A stretch of 64,000 bases of DNA, taken from the NCBI GenBank assembly GCA_964244585.1, contig CAXTJM010000013.1:44792-108791 (forward strand), given 5' to 3'. How positions within the stretch are numbered: the stretch's first letter is position 1; each line of letters opens with the position of its first letter. Origin of the DNA: LMUY01 sp964244585. GTDB taxonomy: Bacteria; Pseudomonadota; Alphaproteobacteria; Acetobacterales; Acetobacteraceae. Shown here piece by piece: positions 52,020-59,870 of the stretch. The notes beneath the pieces were generated by a model. That model ran no database searches, was not told where the DNA came from, and saw nothing but the letters and a program-made list of their open reading frames with translations. A program made the translations under genes and the position numbers.

Positions 52020-52631
52020 ATGAAGCTGCTTCACCTCGATACGAGCATCCTTGGCGACAACTCGGTCAGCCGTGCCATCGCCGCCGCGGCCGTGGCCCGC
52101 TTGCACACAGCGCATGTCGGCCTGGAGGTCACGCACCGCGACCTGGTGGCCTCGCCGGTCCCGCATCTGACGGGCGCCTATCTGGCGGGGCAGCGGCCCG
52201 ACGTGCAGCACGACCAGGCCATGCAGGAGGATTTGACGCTCGGCGGCGCCGTGCTGGCGGAGTTCCTTGCCGCCGACATCGTGGTGATCGCGGCGCCGAT
52301 GTACAACTTCACCGTTCCCAGCCAACTCAAGAGCTGGATCGACCGCGTGTTGGTCGCGGGAAAGACCTTCCACTACACCGAGAGCGGCCCGAAGGGGCTG
52401 GCTGGCGGCAAGCGGGTGATCCTGGCGCTGTCACGCGGCGGCTTCTACGGTCCGGGTACCCCGGCGGCGGCCTACGAGCATCAGGAGAGCTATTTGCGCA
52501 CGGTGTTCGGCTTCATGGGCGTGTCCGACATTACGGTGATCCACGCCGAGGGCGTTGCCACCGGGGCAGAGCAACGGCAGAAGGCGCTCGACGCGGCGCT
52601 TGCGCAGGCGGGGGCGCTGCAGGCGGCCTAG
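52020..52631 (+). CDS. azoR: FMN-dependent NADH:quinone oxidoreductase / azoreductase
   Basis: This 203-residue flavodoxin-fold enzyme begins MKLLHLDTSILGDNSVSRAI, with FMN-binding 'IAAPMYNFTVPSQLKSWIDR' and 'LALSRGGFYGPGTPAAAYEH'. It reduces quinones by two electrons, and azo dyes, with NADH. It protects against quinones arising from hydroquinone or catechol catabolism, which fits this region. It has an AGAGAAGG ribosome site. It is divergent from the HxlR regulator. Confidence 0.93.
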   Translation: MKLLHLDTSILGDNSVSRAIAAAAVARLHTAHVGLEVTHRDLVASPVPHLTGAYLAGQRPDVQHDQAMQEDLTLGGAVLAEFLAADIVVIAAPMYNFTVPSQLKSWIDRVLVAGKTFHYTESGPKGLAGGKRVILALSRGGFYGPGTPAAAYEHQESYLRTVFGFMGVSDITVIHAEGVATGAEQRQKALDAALAQAGALQAA

Positions 52632-52735
52632 TGTCCTGCCCCTGAAATGCCGACCAGTTTCAGGGACCAGCAGGCCACTGAAAACAGAAGGCCAGTGTCC
52701 CGGAGATCCACCACAGGATTTCCGAACCAGGACAC
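52631..52735. repeat. 105-bp element with imperfect terminal inverted repeats
   Basis: GTGTCCTG at 52631-52638 faces CAGGACAC at 52728-52735; over 18 bp the two ends match at 14. Inside, CCCTGAAA (52640-52647) and TTTCAGGG (52658-52665) form a hairpin. It looks like a MITE or a structured untranslated region between azoR and the LLM gene. No target duplication is evident. Confidence 0.45.
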
Positions 52736-52764
52736 GAGCCTTAGCATCGATGGACAGGAAAGCC

Positions 52765-53811
52765 ATGCAACACCATCTCGAGCTAGGATTGGACACCTTC
52801 GGAGACGTGACGAACGGGCCGGATGGCGAAACCCTGCCCTTTGCCCAGGTCATCCGGAACGTCATCGCCGAGGCAGTGCTCGCCGACGAATTGGGTGTGG
52901 ACTTCTTCGGCATCGGTGAGCACCACCGGGCCGACTTCGCCGTCTCGGCCCCCGAGATCGTGCTGGCTGCGATCGCAGCCCGCACCAGGCGGATACGCCT
53001 GGGGTCTGCGGTCACGGTGCTCAGCTCGGATGACCCGATCCGCATCTTCCAGCGTTTCGCGACGCTGGACGCTGCCTCCGACGGGCGGGCCGAGGTGATC
53101 GTCGGACGCGGCTCGTTCACCGAATCGTTCCCACTGTTCGGCTACGAACTGTCGCAGTACGAGGAGCTGTTCGAGGACAAGCTCGACCTGTTCGCCGCAT
53201 TGACCCGGGCGGATGCCGTGACCTGGCGCGGCAAGACCCGGCCGCCTCTGGTCGAACAGCGCGTGTTCCCCACCATCGAGCACGGCCGGCTCAAGACGTG
53301 GATCGGCGTGGGCGGCAGCCCGGACTCCGTGGTCCGCGCCGCGCGTTACGACATGCCGCTGATGCTGGCCATCATCGGCGGCGACCCGAAGCGGTTCGTG
53401 CCGTATGTCGAGCTGTACCACCGGGCGTTCAACCAATTCGGCAGGCCCGTGCAGCCGGTCGGCGTCCACTCGCCCGGCTACGTGGCGGCGACGGACGAGC
53501 AGGCGCGCGAGGAACTGTGGCCCGATTTCAAGCAGATGCGCGACCGCATCGGCGCGGAGCGCGGCTGGCCGCCGATGCGGCGCGCCGAATTCGATGCGGA
53601 GGCCGATCGCGGATCGCTGTATGTCGGGTCGCCGGAGACGGTCGCGCGCAAGATCGTCGCGACGGCCACGGCGCTTGGGCTGTCCCGCTTCGACCTGAAA
53701 TACAGCGCCGGGCCGCTGCCGCACGAGAAGCTGGCCCGCGGGATCGAGCTATATGGCCGCGTCGTGATCCCAATGGTGCGCGACATGATGGCGGGAGCGA
53801 AGGCGGCTTAG
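52765..53811 (+). CDS. LLM-class flavin-dependent monooxygenase (luciferase-like)
   Basis: This 348-residue TIM-barrel enzyme of the bacterial luciferase superfamily shows 'ADELGVDFFGIGEHHRADFA', 'IRLGSAVTVLSSDDPIRIFQ' and 'ASDGRAEVIVGRGSFTESFP'. It uses reduced FMN and O2, or F420 in some branches; the layout favours FMN. The ATG at 52765 has an ACAGGAAAG ribosome site; an ATG five codons upstream is less likely. It is convergent with the Dpp-type ATPase gene with overlapping stops (TTAG, 53808-53811). Substrate unknown. Confidence 0.88.
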   Translation: MQHHLELGLDTFGDVTNGPDGETLPFAQVIRNVIAEAVLADELGVDFFGIGEHHRADFAVSAPEIVLAAIAARTRRIRLGSAVTVLSSDDPIRIFQRFATLDAASDGRAEVIVGRGSFTESFPLFGYELSQYEELFEDKLDLFAALTRADAVTWRGKTRPPLVEQRVFPTIEHGRLKTWIGVGGSPDSVVRAARYDMPLMLAIIGGDPKRFVPYVELYHRAFNQFGRPVQPVGVHSPGYVAATDEQAREELWPDFKQMRDRIGAERGWPPMRRAEFDAEADRGSLYVGSPETVARKIVATATALGLSRFDLKYSAGPLPHEKLARGIELYGRVVIPMVRDMMAGAKAA

Positions 53812-55622
53812 GCGGCCCCTGCCCAGGCGGACGGCACGGCGCCAAGCAGTTGGCGCGTGTAGGAATGCTGCGGCGCAGCGAACACGGCCTCCGTGTCGCC
53901 GCTTTCCACGATCTCGCCCCGCTGCATGACGGCAACCTTGGTGCAAAGGTAGCGCACGGCCGCGAGGTCGTGGGAAATGAACAGCAGGCTGATGCCCAGC
54001 TCGCGACCCAATGCCAGCAGCAGGTTCAGGATCTGCGCCTGCACCGATACGTCCAAGCCGGAGACGATCTCGTCCGCGATCAGCAGGCGAGGCGTCACGC
54101 ACAGCGCGCGTGCGATGTTGACCCGTTGTTTCTGGCCGCCGGAGAGCTGGGACGGCACGCGCCAGACGCAATCCGCCGGCAGCCCGGTGTCGCGCAGCAA
54201 GGATTGCGCCCGGCCCAGCCGCCCTGCCTGGCCGGTCCGCGGGGCGCCCGACGCCTCCAAGGCCTGGGTGACCAGGCGGAGCACGGTGCGCCGGGGATTG
54301 AGCGCGGATTGCGGGTCCTGGAACACGAACTGCACCTGGTCGCGCCGGCCATGGCCATGCTCGCCATGCAGCCGGATGCGTCCCGAACTTGGCTGCGCCA
54401 GCCCCATCACCAGCCGGGCGACCGAGCTTTTGCCGCTGCCGCTTTCCCCGACCAGGCCGACGAACTCGCCTGCGGCGATCCGCAGCGAGACGCCGCGCAC
54501 CGCGTCCACGGAAACGCCGGGCTTCCCGAACCAACCCTTTCGCCCAGCATAGCGCAGGGAGACATCGTCCAGTTCGAGCACGCTGGCGGAGCCGGATGGC
54601 GCCGGGCGGGGCGGGATCGCCGCGGTAGGCGGGATATCCGCGCCGACGCACGCCTCGGCACAGCGCACGCGGTGGCCGGGCGCCATGGTGCGCCACGCCG
54701 GCAAGCGTTCGGCACAGGCGGTGTTGCGTGTGGGACAGCGGGGCGCGAAGCGGCAGCCCGGCAGCCTTGCGATCGCACCGGCGCCCGGCATGTGGTCCGG
54801 CAGCGACGGCAGGGTGCGGATGGGGCCGTGCAGCGCCGGCACGCTGCTGCGCAACGTGTTGGTGTAGGGATGCAGCGCGGTCCGCAACACCGCCGCCGCC
54901 GGCCCGTATTCGACCATGTCGCCGGCATACATCACGCCGACCTCGTCACACATGGCGGCGGCCAGGTGCAGGTCGTGCGTGATCAGCAGCACGGCGGCGC
55001 CATGCAACGCCTGTTGCTCCTTCAGCAACCGCATCACCCTGGCCTGCGTGATCACGTCCAGCGCGGTGGTCGGCTCGTCCGCGACGATGAGGCTTGGTTC
55101 GCTGCTGAACGCCATCGCGATCAGCACACGCTGGCACTGGCCGCCGGACAGTTCATGCGGGTAGCGGCGGAGCACCGCCGCGGGCTCCGGCAGGTGCACG
55201 GCGTCCAGCCACGCCGCGGCACGGGCCGCGCGGCGCCGGGCCGGCACGCCCAGGCGGGCCAGGTGTTCCCCGAACTGCCGCCCGACCGGCAGCAACGGGT
55301 TGAGCGCGGAAAGCGGCTCCTGCGGGATGAACGCGATCTGGCGGCCGAGCAGGGCGCGCCGGGCCGCTTCGGGCTGGTTCGTCAGGTCCGCGCCCTTGAA
55401 CCGCATCCGTCCTTGCGACACGCGGAACCCCGGCGGCAGCAATCCCGAGACCACCCGGCCGACCATGCTCTTGCCGGCGCCGGACTCGCCCACCAGGCCG
55501 AGCGTGCGCCCGCTTGCCAGGCTGAAGCCCACGTCGCGCAGCAACTCGATGCCGGCCGTTTGCGGGCCGGCCCGCAGCGTGATGCCGTCCAGCTCCAGCA
55601 CGGGGGATGCCGCCACCGTCAC
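53808..55622 (-). CDS. DppD-DppF fusion: tandem peptide-type ABC ATPase
   Basis: This 604-residue protein contains two complete ATPases of the oligopeptide family. The first (about 10-310) has Walker A GESGAGKS, signature 'LSGGQCQRVLIAMAF' and Walker B 'LIVADEPTTALDV', plus the C-terminal Cys-rich segment 'CRFAPRCPTRNTACAE'. The second (about 335-600) has GESGSGKS, 'LSGGQKQRVNIARAL' and 'LLIADEIVSGLDV'. It energises the permeases encoded just upstream. The GTG start overlaps the DppC stop. The Cys-rich segment may bind an Fe-S cluster as in some OppD proteins. Confidence 0.92.
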   Translation of the reverse strand: MTVAASPVLELDGITLRAGPQTAGIELLRDVGFSLASGRTLGLVGESGAGKSMVGRVVSGLLPPGFRVSQGRMRFKGADLTNQPEAARRALLGRQIAFIPQEPLSALNPLLPVGRQFGEHLARLGVPARRRAARAAAWLDAVHLPEPAAVLRRYPHELSGGQCQRVLIAMAFSSEPSLIVADEPTTALDVITQARVMRLLKEQQALHGAAVLLITHDLHLAAAMCDEVGVMYAGDMVEYGPAAAVLRTALHPYTNTLRSSVPALHGPIRTLPSLPDHMPGAGAIARLPGCRFAPRCPTRNTACAERLPAWRTMAPGHRVRCAEACVGADIPPTAAIPPRPAPSGSASVLELDDVSLRYAGRKGWFGKPGVSVDAVRGVSLRIAAGEFVGLVGESGSGKSSVARLVMGLAQPSSGRIRLHGEHGHGRRDQVQFVFQDPQSALNPRRTVLRLVTQALEASGAPRTGQAGRLGRAQSLLRDTGLPADCVWRVPSQLSGGQKQRVNIARALCVTPRLLIADEIVSGLDVSVQAQILNLLLALGRELGISLLFISHDLAAVRYLCTKVAVMQRGEIVESGDTEAVFAAPQHSYTRQLLGAVPSAWAGAA

Positions 55623-56464
55623 GTACGGGACAGGCGTAGCCGGGGGTCGAGCGCACTGCGCAGCCCGTCGCCCAGGAAGTTGAAGGCCGCGATGGCCACG
55701 AAGATGGCGATCATCGGCGCGATCATGCCCCAGGGCGCCTGGTGCACGTAGCTGCGCCCATCCGAGATCATCACGCCCCAGGCCGGGATTTCGGCGCCCA
55801 CGCTCAGCCCGACGAAGCTCAGTGTCGCCTCCACGATCACGGCGACGCCCATCTCCAGGCTGAACATGGTGATGATGAGGGGCAACGCCGCAGGCAGGAT
55901 TTCCAGCAGGATGGTCCGCAGGTGGGAGAATCCGAGCAGCCGCGCCGCCGTGACGTAGTCGCGCCGCCGGGTGACGATCACCTCGGACCGCACGACCCGG
56001 CAGAACCGGGTCCAGTCGACCAGGACGATCGCCAGGATGACGTTGCGCACGCCGGTTCCCAGCCCGACCATGAGCAGCAGCGACAGCACCACCGGCGGGA
56101 ACGACATCCAGAGGTCGACCAGGCGCGTGACGGCCCAATCGATGCGGCCGCCCAGATAGCCCGCCACCAGCGCCATCAGGCAACCGGCCACCGCGCTGCC
56201 GGTGGCCGCCGCCACGGCGACGGTGAGGGCGGTGCGGGCGCCGTAGATCACCTGGGACAGGATGTCGCGGCCGAGGCTGTCGCTGCCGAGCGGGAAGTCG
56301 GCGCTGCCGCCAGCTTCCCAGGCCGGCGGCACCAGGCTGTTGAGGATATCCTGCTGTTCCGGGTCATGCGGCGCCAGCACGGGTGCGAACACGGCGGCGG
56401 CGACCAGGATGAGGAGGAGCAGCAGGCCGACCTGCACCTTGCCGTTGCGGAGCACCCCCGTCAT
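55619..56464 (-). CDS. dppC: Dpp/Opp-type ABC permease, DppC-like
   Basis: This 281-residue permease has an N-terminal helix, then 'FPLGSDSLGRDILSQVIYGA' (family marker of DppC) and the coupling segment 'EVIVTRRRDYVTAARLLGFS', and six helices in total. The ATG overlaps the DppB stop (ATGA) and its own stop overlaps the fused ATPase GTG. It imports peptides, nickel or other small solutes. The aromatic-CoA context hints at another substrate. Confidence 0.92.
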   Translation of the reverse strand: MTGVLRNGKVQVGLLLLLILVAAAVFAPVLAPHDPEQQDILNSLVPPAWEAGGSADFPLGSDSLGRDILSQVIYGARTALTVAVAAATGSAVAGCLMALVAGYLGGRIDWAVTRLVDLWMSFPPVVLSLLLMVGLGTGVRNVILAIVLVDWTRFCRVVRSEVIVTRRRDYVTAARLLGFSHLRTILLEILPAALPLIITMFSLEMGVAVIVEATLSFVGLSVGAEIPAWGVMISDGRSYVHQAPWGMIAPMIAIFVAIAAFNFLGDGLRSALDPRLRLSRT

Positions 56465-57480
56465 GCGCGTTGCGCCAGGCGGGGGTTCAGCACGACGTAC
56501 AGCGCGTCGATGGCGGCGTTGATCAGCAGCACCACGGCGCAATACACCAGCGCGGCCCCCTGGATCAGCGGCAGATCGTGGTTGCGCACCGCCTGCACCG
56601 TCAGGTTGCCGAGCCCCGGGAAGGAGAAGACCAGCTCCACCAGCAGGGTGCCGCCGAACAGGAAGCCGAACTGCACGCCGATCAGCGTCACGGTCGGCAA
56701 CGCGGCATTGCGCAGCATGTGGTTCACCAGCACCCGCCGCTCCGACAGCCCGCGCTGCCGGCCGAACGTGACGTAGTCGTCGGTCGCGGCGTCCATCAGC
56801 CCCGAACGCAGCACGCGGATCACCGAGGGCGCGAAGCTGAGCGCCAGCGCCGCGGCGGGCAGCAGCAGATGCAGCGCCGCGTCGAACCAATCGCCGAGCC
56901 GCCCGGTGACGAGCAGGTCGAACAGCAGGAAGCCGGTGATGTCCGGCAGCGGCGTGTCGCCGCTGATCCGGCCGGTGAACGGCAGCACCGGGAAGGCCAC
57001 GCCGAACAGCAGGATGAAGAAGATGGCCCAGAGGAAGGACGGTACCGACAGCGACGTGACGATCGCGAAGTCGGCCAGGCTGCGTCCGACATGGCCGCGT
57101 TGCGCGTAGCACAGCAGGCCGCCCGGCACGCTCAGCACCAGGGCGATGACCAGGCTCACCAGGGACAGCTCGGCAGTCGCCGGCAAGGCGCGGCCTAAGA
57201 GCTGCATCACCGGCTCGCGAAAGAAGATCGATTTGCCGAGATCGCCCGTCACGGCGTGCTGCAGCCACACCCCGTACTGCACCGGCAGCGGCAGGTCGAG
57301 CCCGAAGCGCGCCCGCAGCGCGGCGGCGTCGGCCGCCGTGGCGCCCGGCGGCAGCAGCATCGCGATGGGATCGGCGGGGATCGCCCGCAGGATGACGAAC
57401 ACGACGACCGACACGAACACCAGCATCGGCACGGCGATCAGCAACCGCCGGGCGAAGATCCCGAAGACGTGGCGCAGCAT
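56461..57480 (-). CDS. dppB: Dpp/Opp-type ABC permease, DppB-like
   Basis: This 339-residue permease has the N-terminal family segment 'RRLLIAVPMLVFVSVVVFVI' with LRAIPADP next, the 'ALRARFGLDLPLPVQYGVWL' loop and the coupling segment 'SGLMDAATDDYVTFGRQRGL'. It pairs with the DppC-like protein. The gene is 7 bp downstream of the binding protein gene. Length and topology are normal. Confidence 0.93.
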   Translation of the reverse strand: MLRHVFGIFARRLLIAVPMLVFVSVVVFVILRAIPADPIAMLLPPGATAADAAALRARFGLDLPLPVQYGVWLQHAVTGDLGKSIFFREPVMQLLGRALPATAELSLVSLVIALVLSVPGGLLCYAQRGHVGRSLADFAIVTSLSVPSFLWAIFFILLFGVAFPVLPFTGRISGDTPLPDITGFLLFDLLVTGRLGDWFDAALHLLLPAAALALSFAPSVIRVLRSGLMDAATDDYVTFGRQRGLSERRVLVNHMLRNAALPTVTLIGVQFGFLFGGTLLVELVFSFPGLGNLTVQAVRNHDLPLIQGAALVYCAVVLLINAAIDALYVVLNPRLAQRA

Positions 57481-57487
57481 GGCTGCG

Positions 57488-59020
57488 TCAGGTCTGCTGC
57501 CAGCTGTAATCCGCCGGCATGATGTAGCCGCCCTGATACTCCACCACGTGCAGCGCCTTCTTGTGGACCATGGTCACGACCGACTGGTACAGCGGGATCG
57601 CCCAGGCGTGCTCGGTCGCATCCTTGTTCAACGCCTGCCAGCCGGCATTCCGCTTGGCATCGTCCGGCTCCACGATCAGCGTGTGCACGCGGTCGCCCAC
57701 CGCCGCGTCCTTCCAGCCGGAGAAGGGCAGGGCGGCGTCGAGGATCTTGCCGGTGTAATCCTCCGGGTCGCCGGTGGGGTTGGCCCAGCTGTACAGCGCC
57801 GGGCCCGGCAGCGTGGCCGAGTGGTTCAGGTCGACGTATTTGGCGAGCGAGACCTCCTGGATGTCCGCCTGGATGCCGATCGCGCGCCACATCGCCGCGA
57901 TGGCGCGGGCCACGTCGAAATCGTTGGGAAAGGCGCCGTTCGTGGCGATCAGCGGGAACTTCACCGGATTGTCCGGCCCGAACCCCGCCGATTTCAGCAG
58001 CGCGGCGGCGCCTGCCTTGTCGAACGGCGTGCTGAACCCCTCGACATAGCCGGGGGTGCCCGGGGTGGCCAGCACGCTGAGCGGGATCGCGACGCCGCCA
58101 TAGAACGCCTTGGAGATCGCGGCCTTGTCGATCGACATCTGCATCGCCTGCCGGACCTTCTCGTCCTGCATGGCGGGAACGTAGCTGGGGATCAAAATCA
58201 TGACGACCTGCGCGAACGGCTCGGCGCTGGCCACCAGGCCCGGCAAGGTGCCGAGCCGGGTCATCTCGCGGCCCGGGACCTCCACCGCCATATCGGCCCG
58301 GCCTGATTCGACGGCCGCAACGCGCGCCGAGGCATCGGTCACGATCTGGAAGATGACGTGCTTGATCTTCGGCGCGCCGCCCCAGTACTTGTCGAACGCC
58401 TCCAGCACGATGCGCGACCCGCGGTCGTATTGCGCCAGCCTGTAGGGGCCGGCGCCGATCGGGTGCTGCTTGAAGCCGTCCTCGCCCACCCGTTCGATAT
58501 ACGCCTTGGGCACGAAGTAGCCGGCCAGGAAGCCGAAATAGATCGCCGCGGCCGGCGACGGGTTGGTGTAGACGATCACCGCCTTGGTCGGGGACACGAT
58601 CTCCACCGCGTCGATCGGCGGCATGATGCGGCGGATCAGCAGCGTGGAATCCTTCGCCGGCCGGTCGATGATGGAGTATTTGACATCTTCCGTCGTCAGC
58701 TTGGAGCCGTCATGGAACAGCACGTCGCTGCGCAGGGTGATCTCCAGCCGCCGCTTCTGCGCATCCTGCCAGCCCCACGCGGCGATCAGCCGCGGCATCA
58801 GCTTCAGGTCGGGCGAGTATTGCAGCGGCGAGTCGAACACTGCCTTGTACAGCGACTGCGCGCCGGTGAAGGTGGCGGCGGTCGGGTCCCAGCTCGGCAC
58901 GTCGAACGGATAGGCGATGGTGAGGCTGTCCTGCTCCGCCCGCGCGAAGGGGATGGAGAGCAGGCCCAGCGCGGCGGCCAGCCCCAGGCTGCGCCGGCCG
59001 ATGGTGAACGGGTCGGACAT
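57488..59020 (-). CDS. family 5 extracellular solute-binding protein (DppA/OppA-like)
   Basis: This ~510-residue periplasmic protein has a signal with a twin-arginine-like motif (IGRRSLGLAAALGLLSIPFA). Family-5 markers follow: 'TEDVKYSIIDRPAKDS', 'HPIGAGPYRLAQYDRGSRIV' and 'KVRQAMQMSIDKAAISKAFY'. The ATG at 59018-59020 is preferred because TAGGAG lies 11 nt upstream; a GTG four codons earlier is too close to it. It is first of the transporter genes in the operon and follows the EthD-like gene. It binds peptides or other ligands such as opines or nickel complexes. Confidence 0.9.
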   Translation of the reverse strand: MSDPFTIGRRSLGLAAALGLLSIPFARAEQDSLTIAYPFDVPSWDPTAATFTGAQSLYKAVFDSPLQYSPDLKLMPRLIAAWGWQDAQKRRLEITLRSDVLFHDGSKLTTEDVKYSIIDRPAKDSTLLIRRIMPPIDAVEIVSPTKAVIVYTNPSPAAAIYFGFLAGYFVPKAYIERVGEDGFKQHPIGAGPYRLAQYDRGSRIVLEAFDKYWGGAPKIKHVIFQIVTDASARVAAVESGRADMAVEVPGREMTRLGTLPGLVASAEPFAQVVMILIPSYVPAMQDEKVRQAMQMSIDKAAISKAFYGGVAIPLSVLATPGTPGYVEGFSTPFDKAGAAALLKSAGFGPDNPVKFPLIATNGAFPNDFDVARAIAAMWRAIGIQADIQEVSLAKYVDLNHSATLPGPALYSWANPTGDPEDYTGKILDAALPFSGWKDAAVGDRVHTLIVEPDDAKRNAGWQALNKDATEHAWAIPLYQSVVTMVHKKALHVVEYQGGYIMPADYSWQQT

Positions 59021-59034
59021 GGTGGTGGACACTC

Positions 59035-59781
59035 CTAGCGGTCAGGCGACGCCGGGTGGACGGTGAGCGTGGCCATCGGATAATGGCTGGCCCGGCCGCT
59101 GAAGGGCGGGAAGTTGTGGAAGTCGGCGCGCATCTCGTTGCGCACGGGGGAGTTCAACGCCGCGTTCAGGGCCTCGGCATCGTCGAACGCCACGCTGTTG
59201 CGCTGCATGGAGTCCACGCGCGTCCAGGGCAGGGCGCTGCACCAGTCGATGCGCGTGCAGATCTCGATCGCCCGGATGCCGGGGAAGCGTGCCATGATCG
59301 CGGGATGGTGGGCGAGGTAGTACGACAGCCAGGCGTTGAGGTCGTCCGCCGCCCCCTCGTACGTGACCACATAGGTGCAGGGCGGGCGGCCGGGCTCGCC
59401 GCGGAAGCCAGGCTCGGGCACCGGGAAGCTGCGCGCGATCATCGCCTGCTGCGTGACGCGGGCGCCGGCCAGGCTGGGCAACAGGTCGGCGGATGCCAAT
59501 GCGGCGAAATGGCCATCCTTGGCTAGCACCGCCTCCAGCGCCTCGATGTCGGGGAAGTAGCATTCCAGCATCAGCGCCGGGGACGGGCCATCATCGAGAT
59601 AGGGATCGTGGGCCGTGTCCGGCGTGAAGACCTGCGCCCTGGCCAGGCGCGGCGTGCCGCGTATGACATCGACCAGCCGGGCACGATCGGGTGCCGCCAA
59701 ATGGCCGGCAGCGCCCGTGAAGGTCAGGAAATAGGCGATCAAATCCGGCTTTCCCGTCGCGTCACGACCCGGCCCCTCCAA
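59035..59781 (-). CDS. tandem EthD/dabb-like protein
   Basis: This ~248-residue protein is made of two ferredoxin-like alpha/beta modules. The second ('FPGIRAIEICTRIDW', then 'ALNSPVRNEMRADF') resembles the single-domain protein at 36557; the first ('RGTPRLARAQVFTPDTAHD', 'DIEALEAVLAKDGHFAALA') is a diverged copy. It heads the Dpp-type operon and is divergent from the CoA ligase operon. The only start fitting the length is a TTG at 59779-59781, with no visible ribosome site and an A+T-rich dyad immediately upstream, so the start is uncertain and could be leaderless. The reaction is unknown. Confidence 0.72.
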   Translation of the reverse strand: MEGPGRDATGKPDLIAYFLTFTGAAGHLAAPDRARLVDVIRGTPRLARAQVFTPDTAHDPYLDDGPSPALMLECYFPDIEALEAVLAKDGHFAALASADLLPSLAGARVTQQAMIARSFPVPEPGFRGEPGRPPCTYVVTYEGAADDLNAWLSYYLAHHPAIMARFPGIRAIEICTRIDWCSALPWTRVDSMQRNSVAFDDAEALNAALNSPVRNEMRADFHNFPPFSGRASHYPMATLTVHPASPDR

Positions 59782-59800
59782 AACTTTAAGCTTTAAACTT
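59780..59800. promoter_or_regulatory. A+T-rich imperfect dyad in divergent intergenic region
   Basis: AAAACTTTAAGCTTTAAACTT is centred on AAGCTT and contains a tandem CTTTAA repeat, in a strongly G+C-rich setting. It lies between the EthD-like gene and the CoA ligase gene and is probably the promoter/operator for one or both. No regulator gene is adjacent. Confidence 0.45.
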
Positions 59801-59870
59801 CACCTTGGGCTGCTAGAAACGCAAGCGACATGCCAGGTTTTTCTCACCCGGTCCCGCCGGCGGTCGCCTG

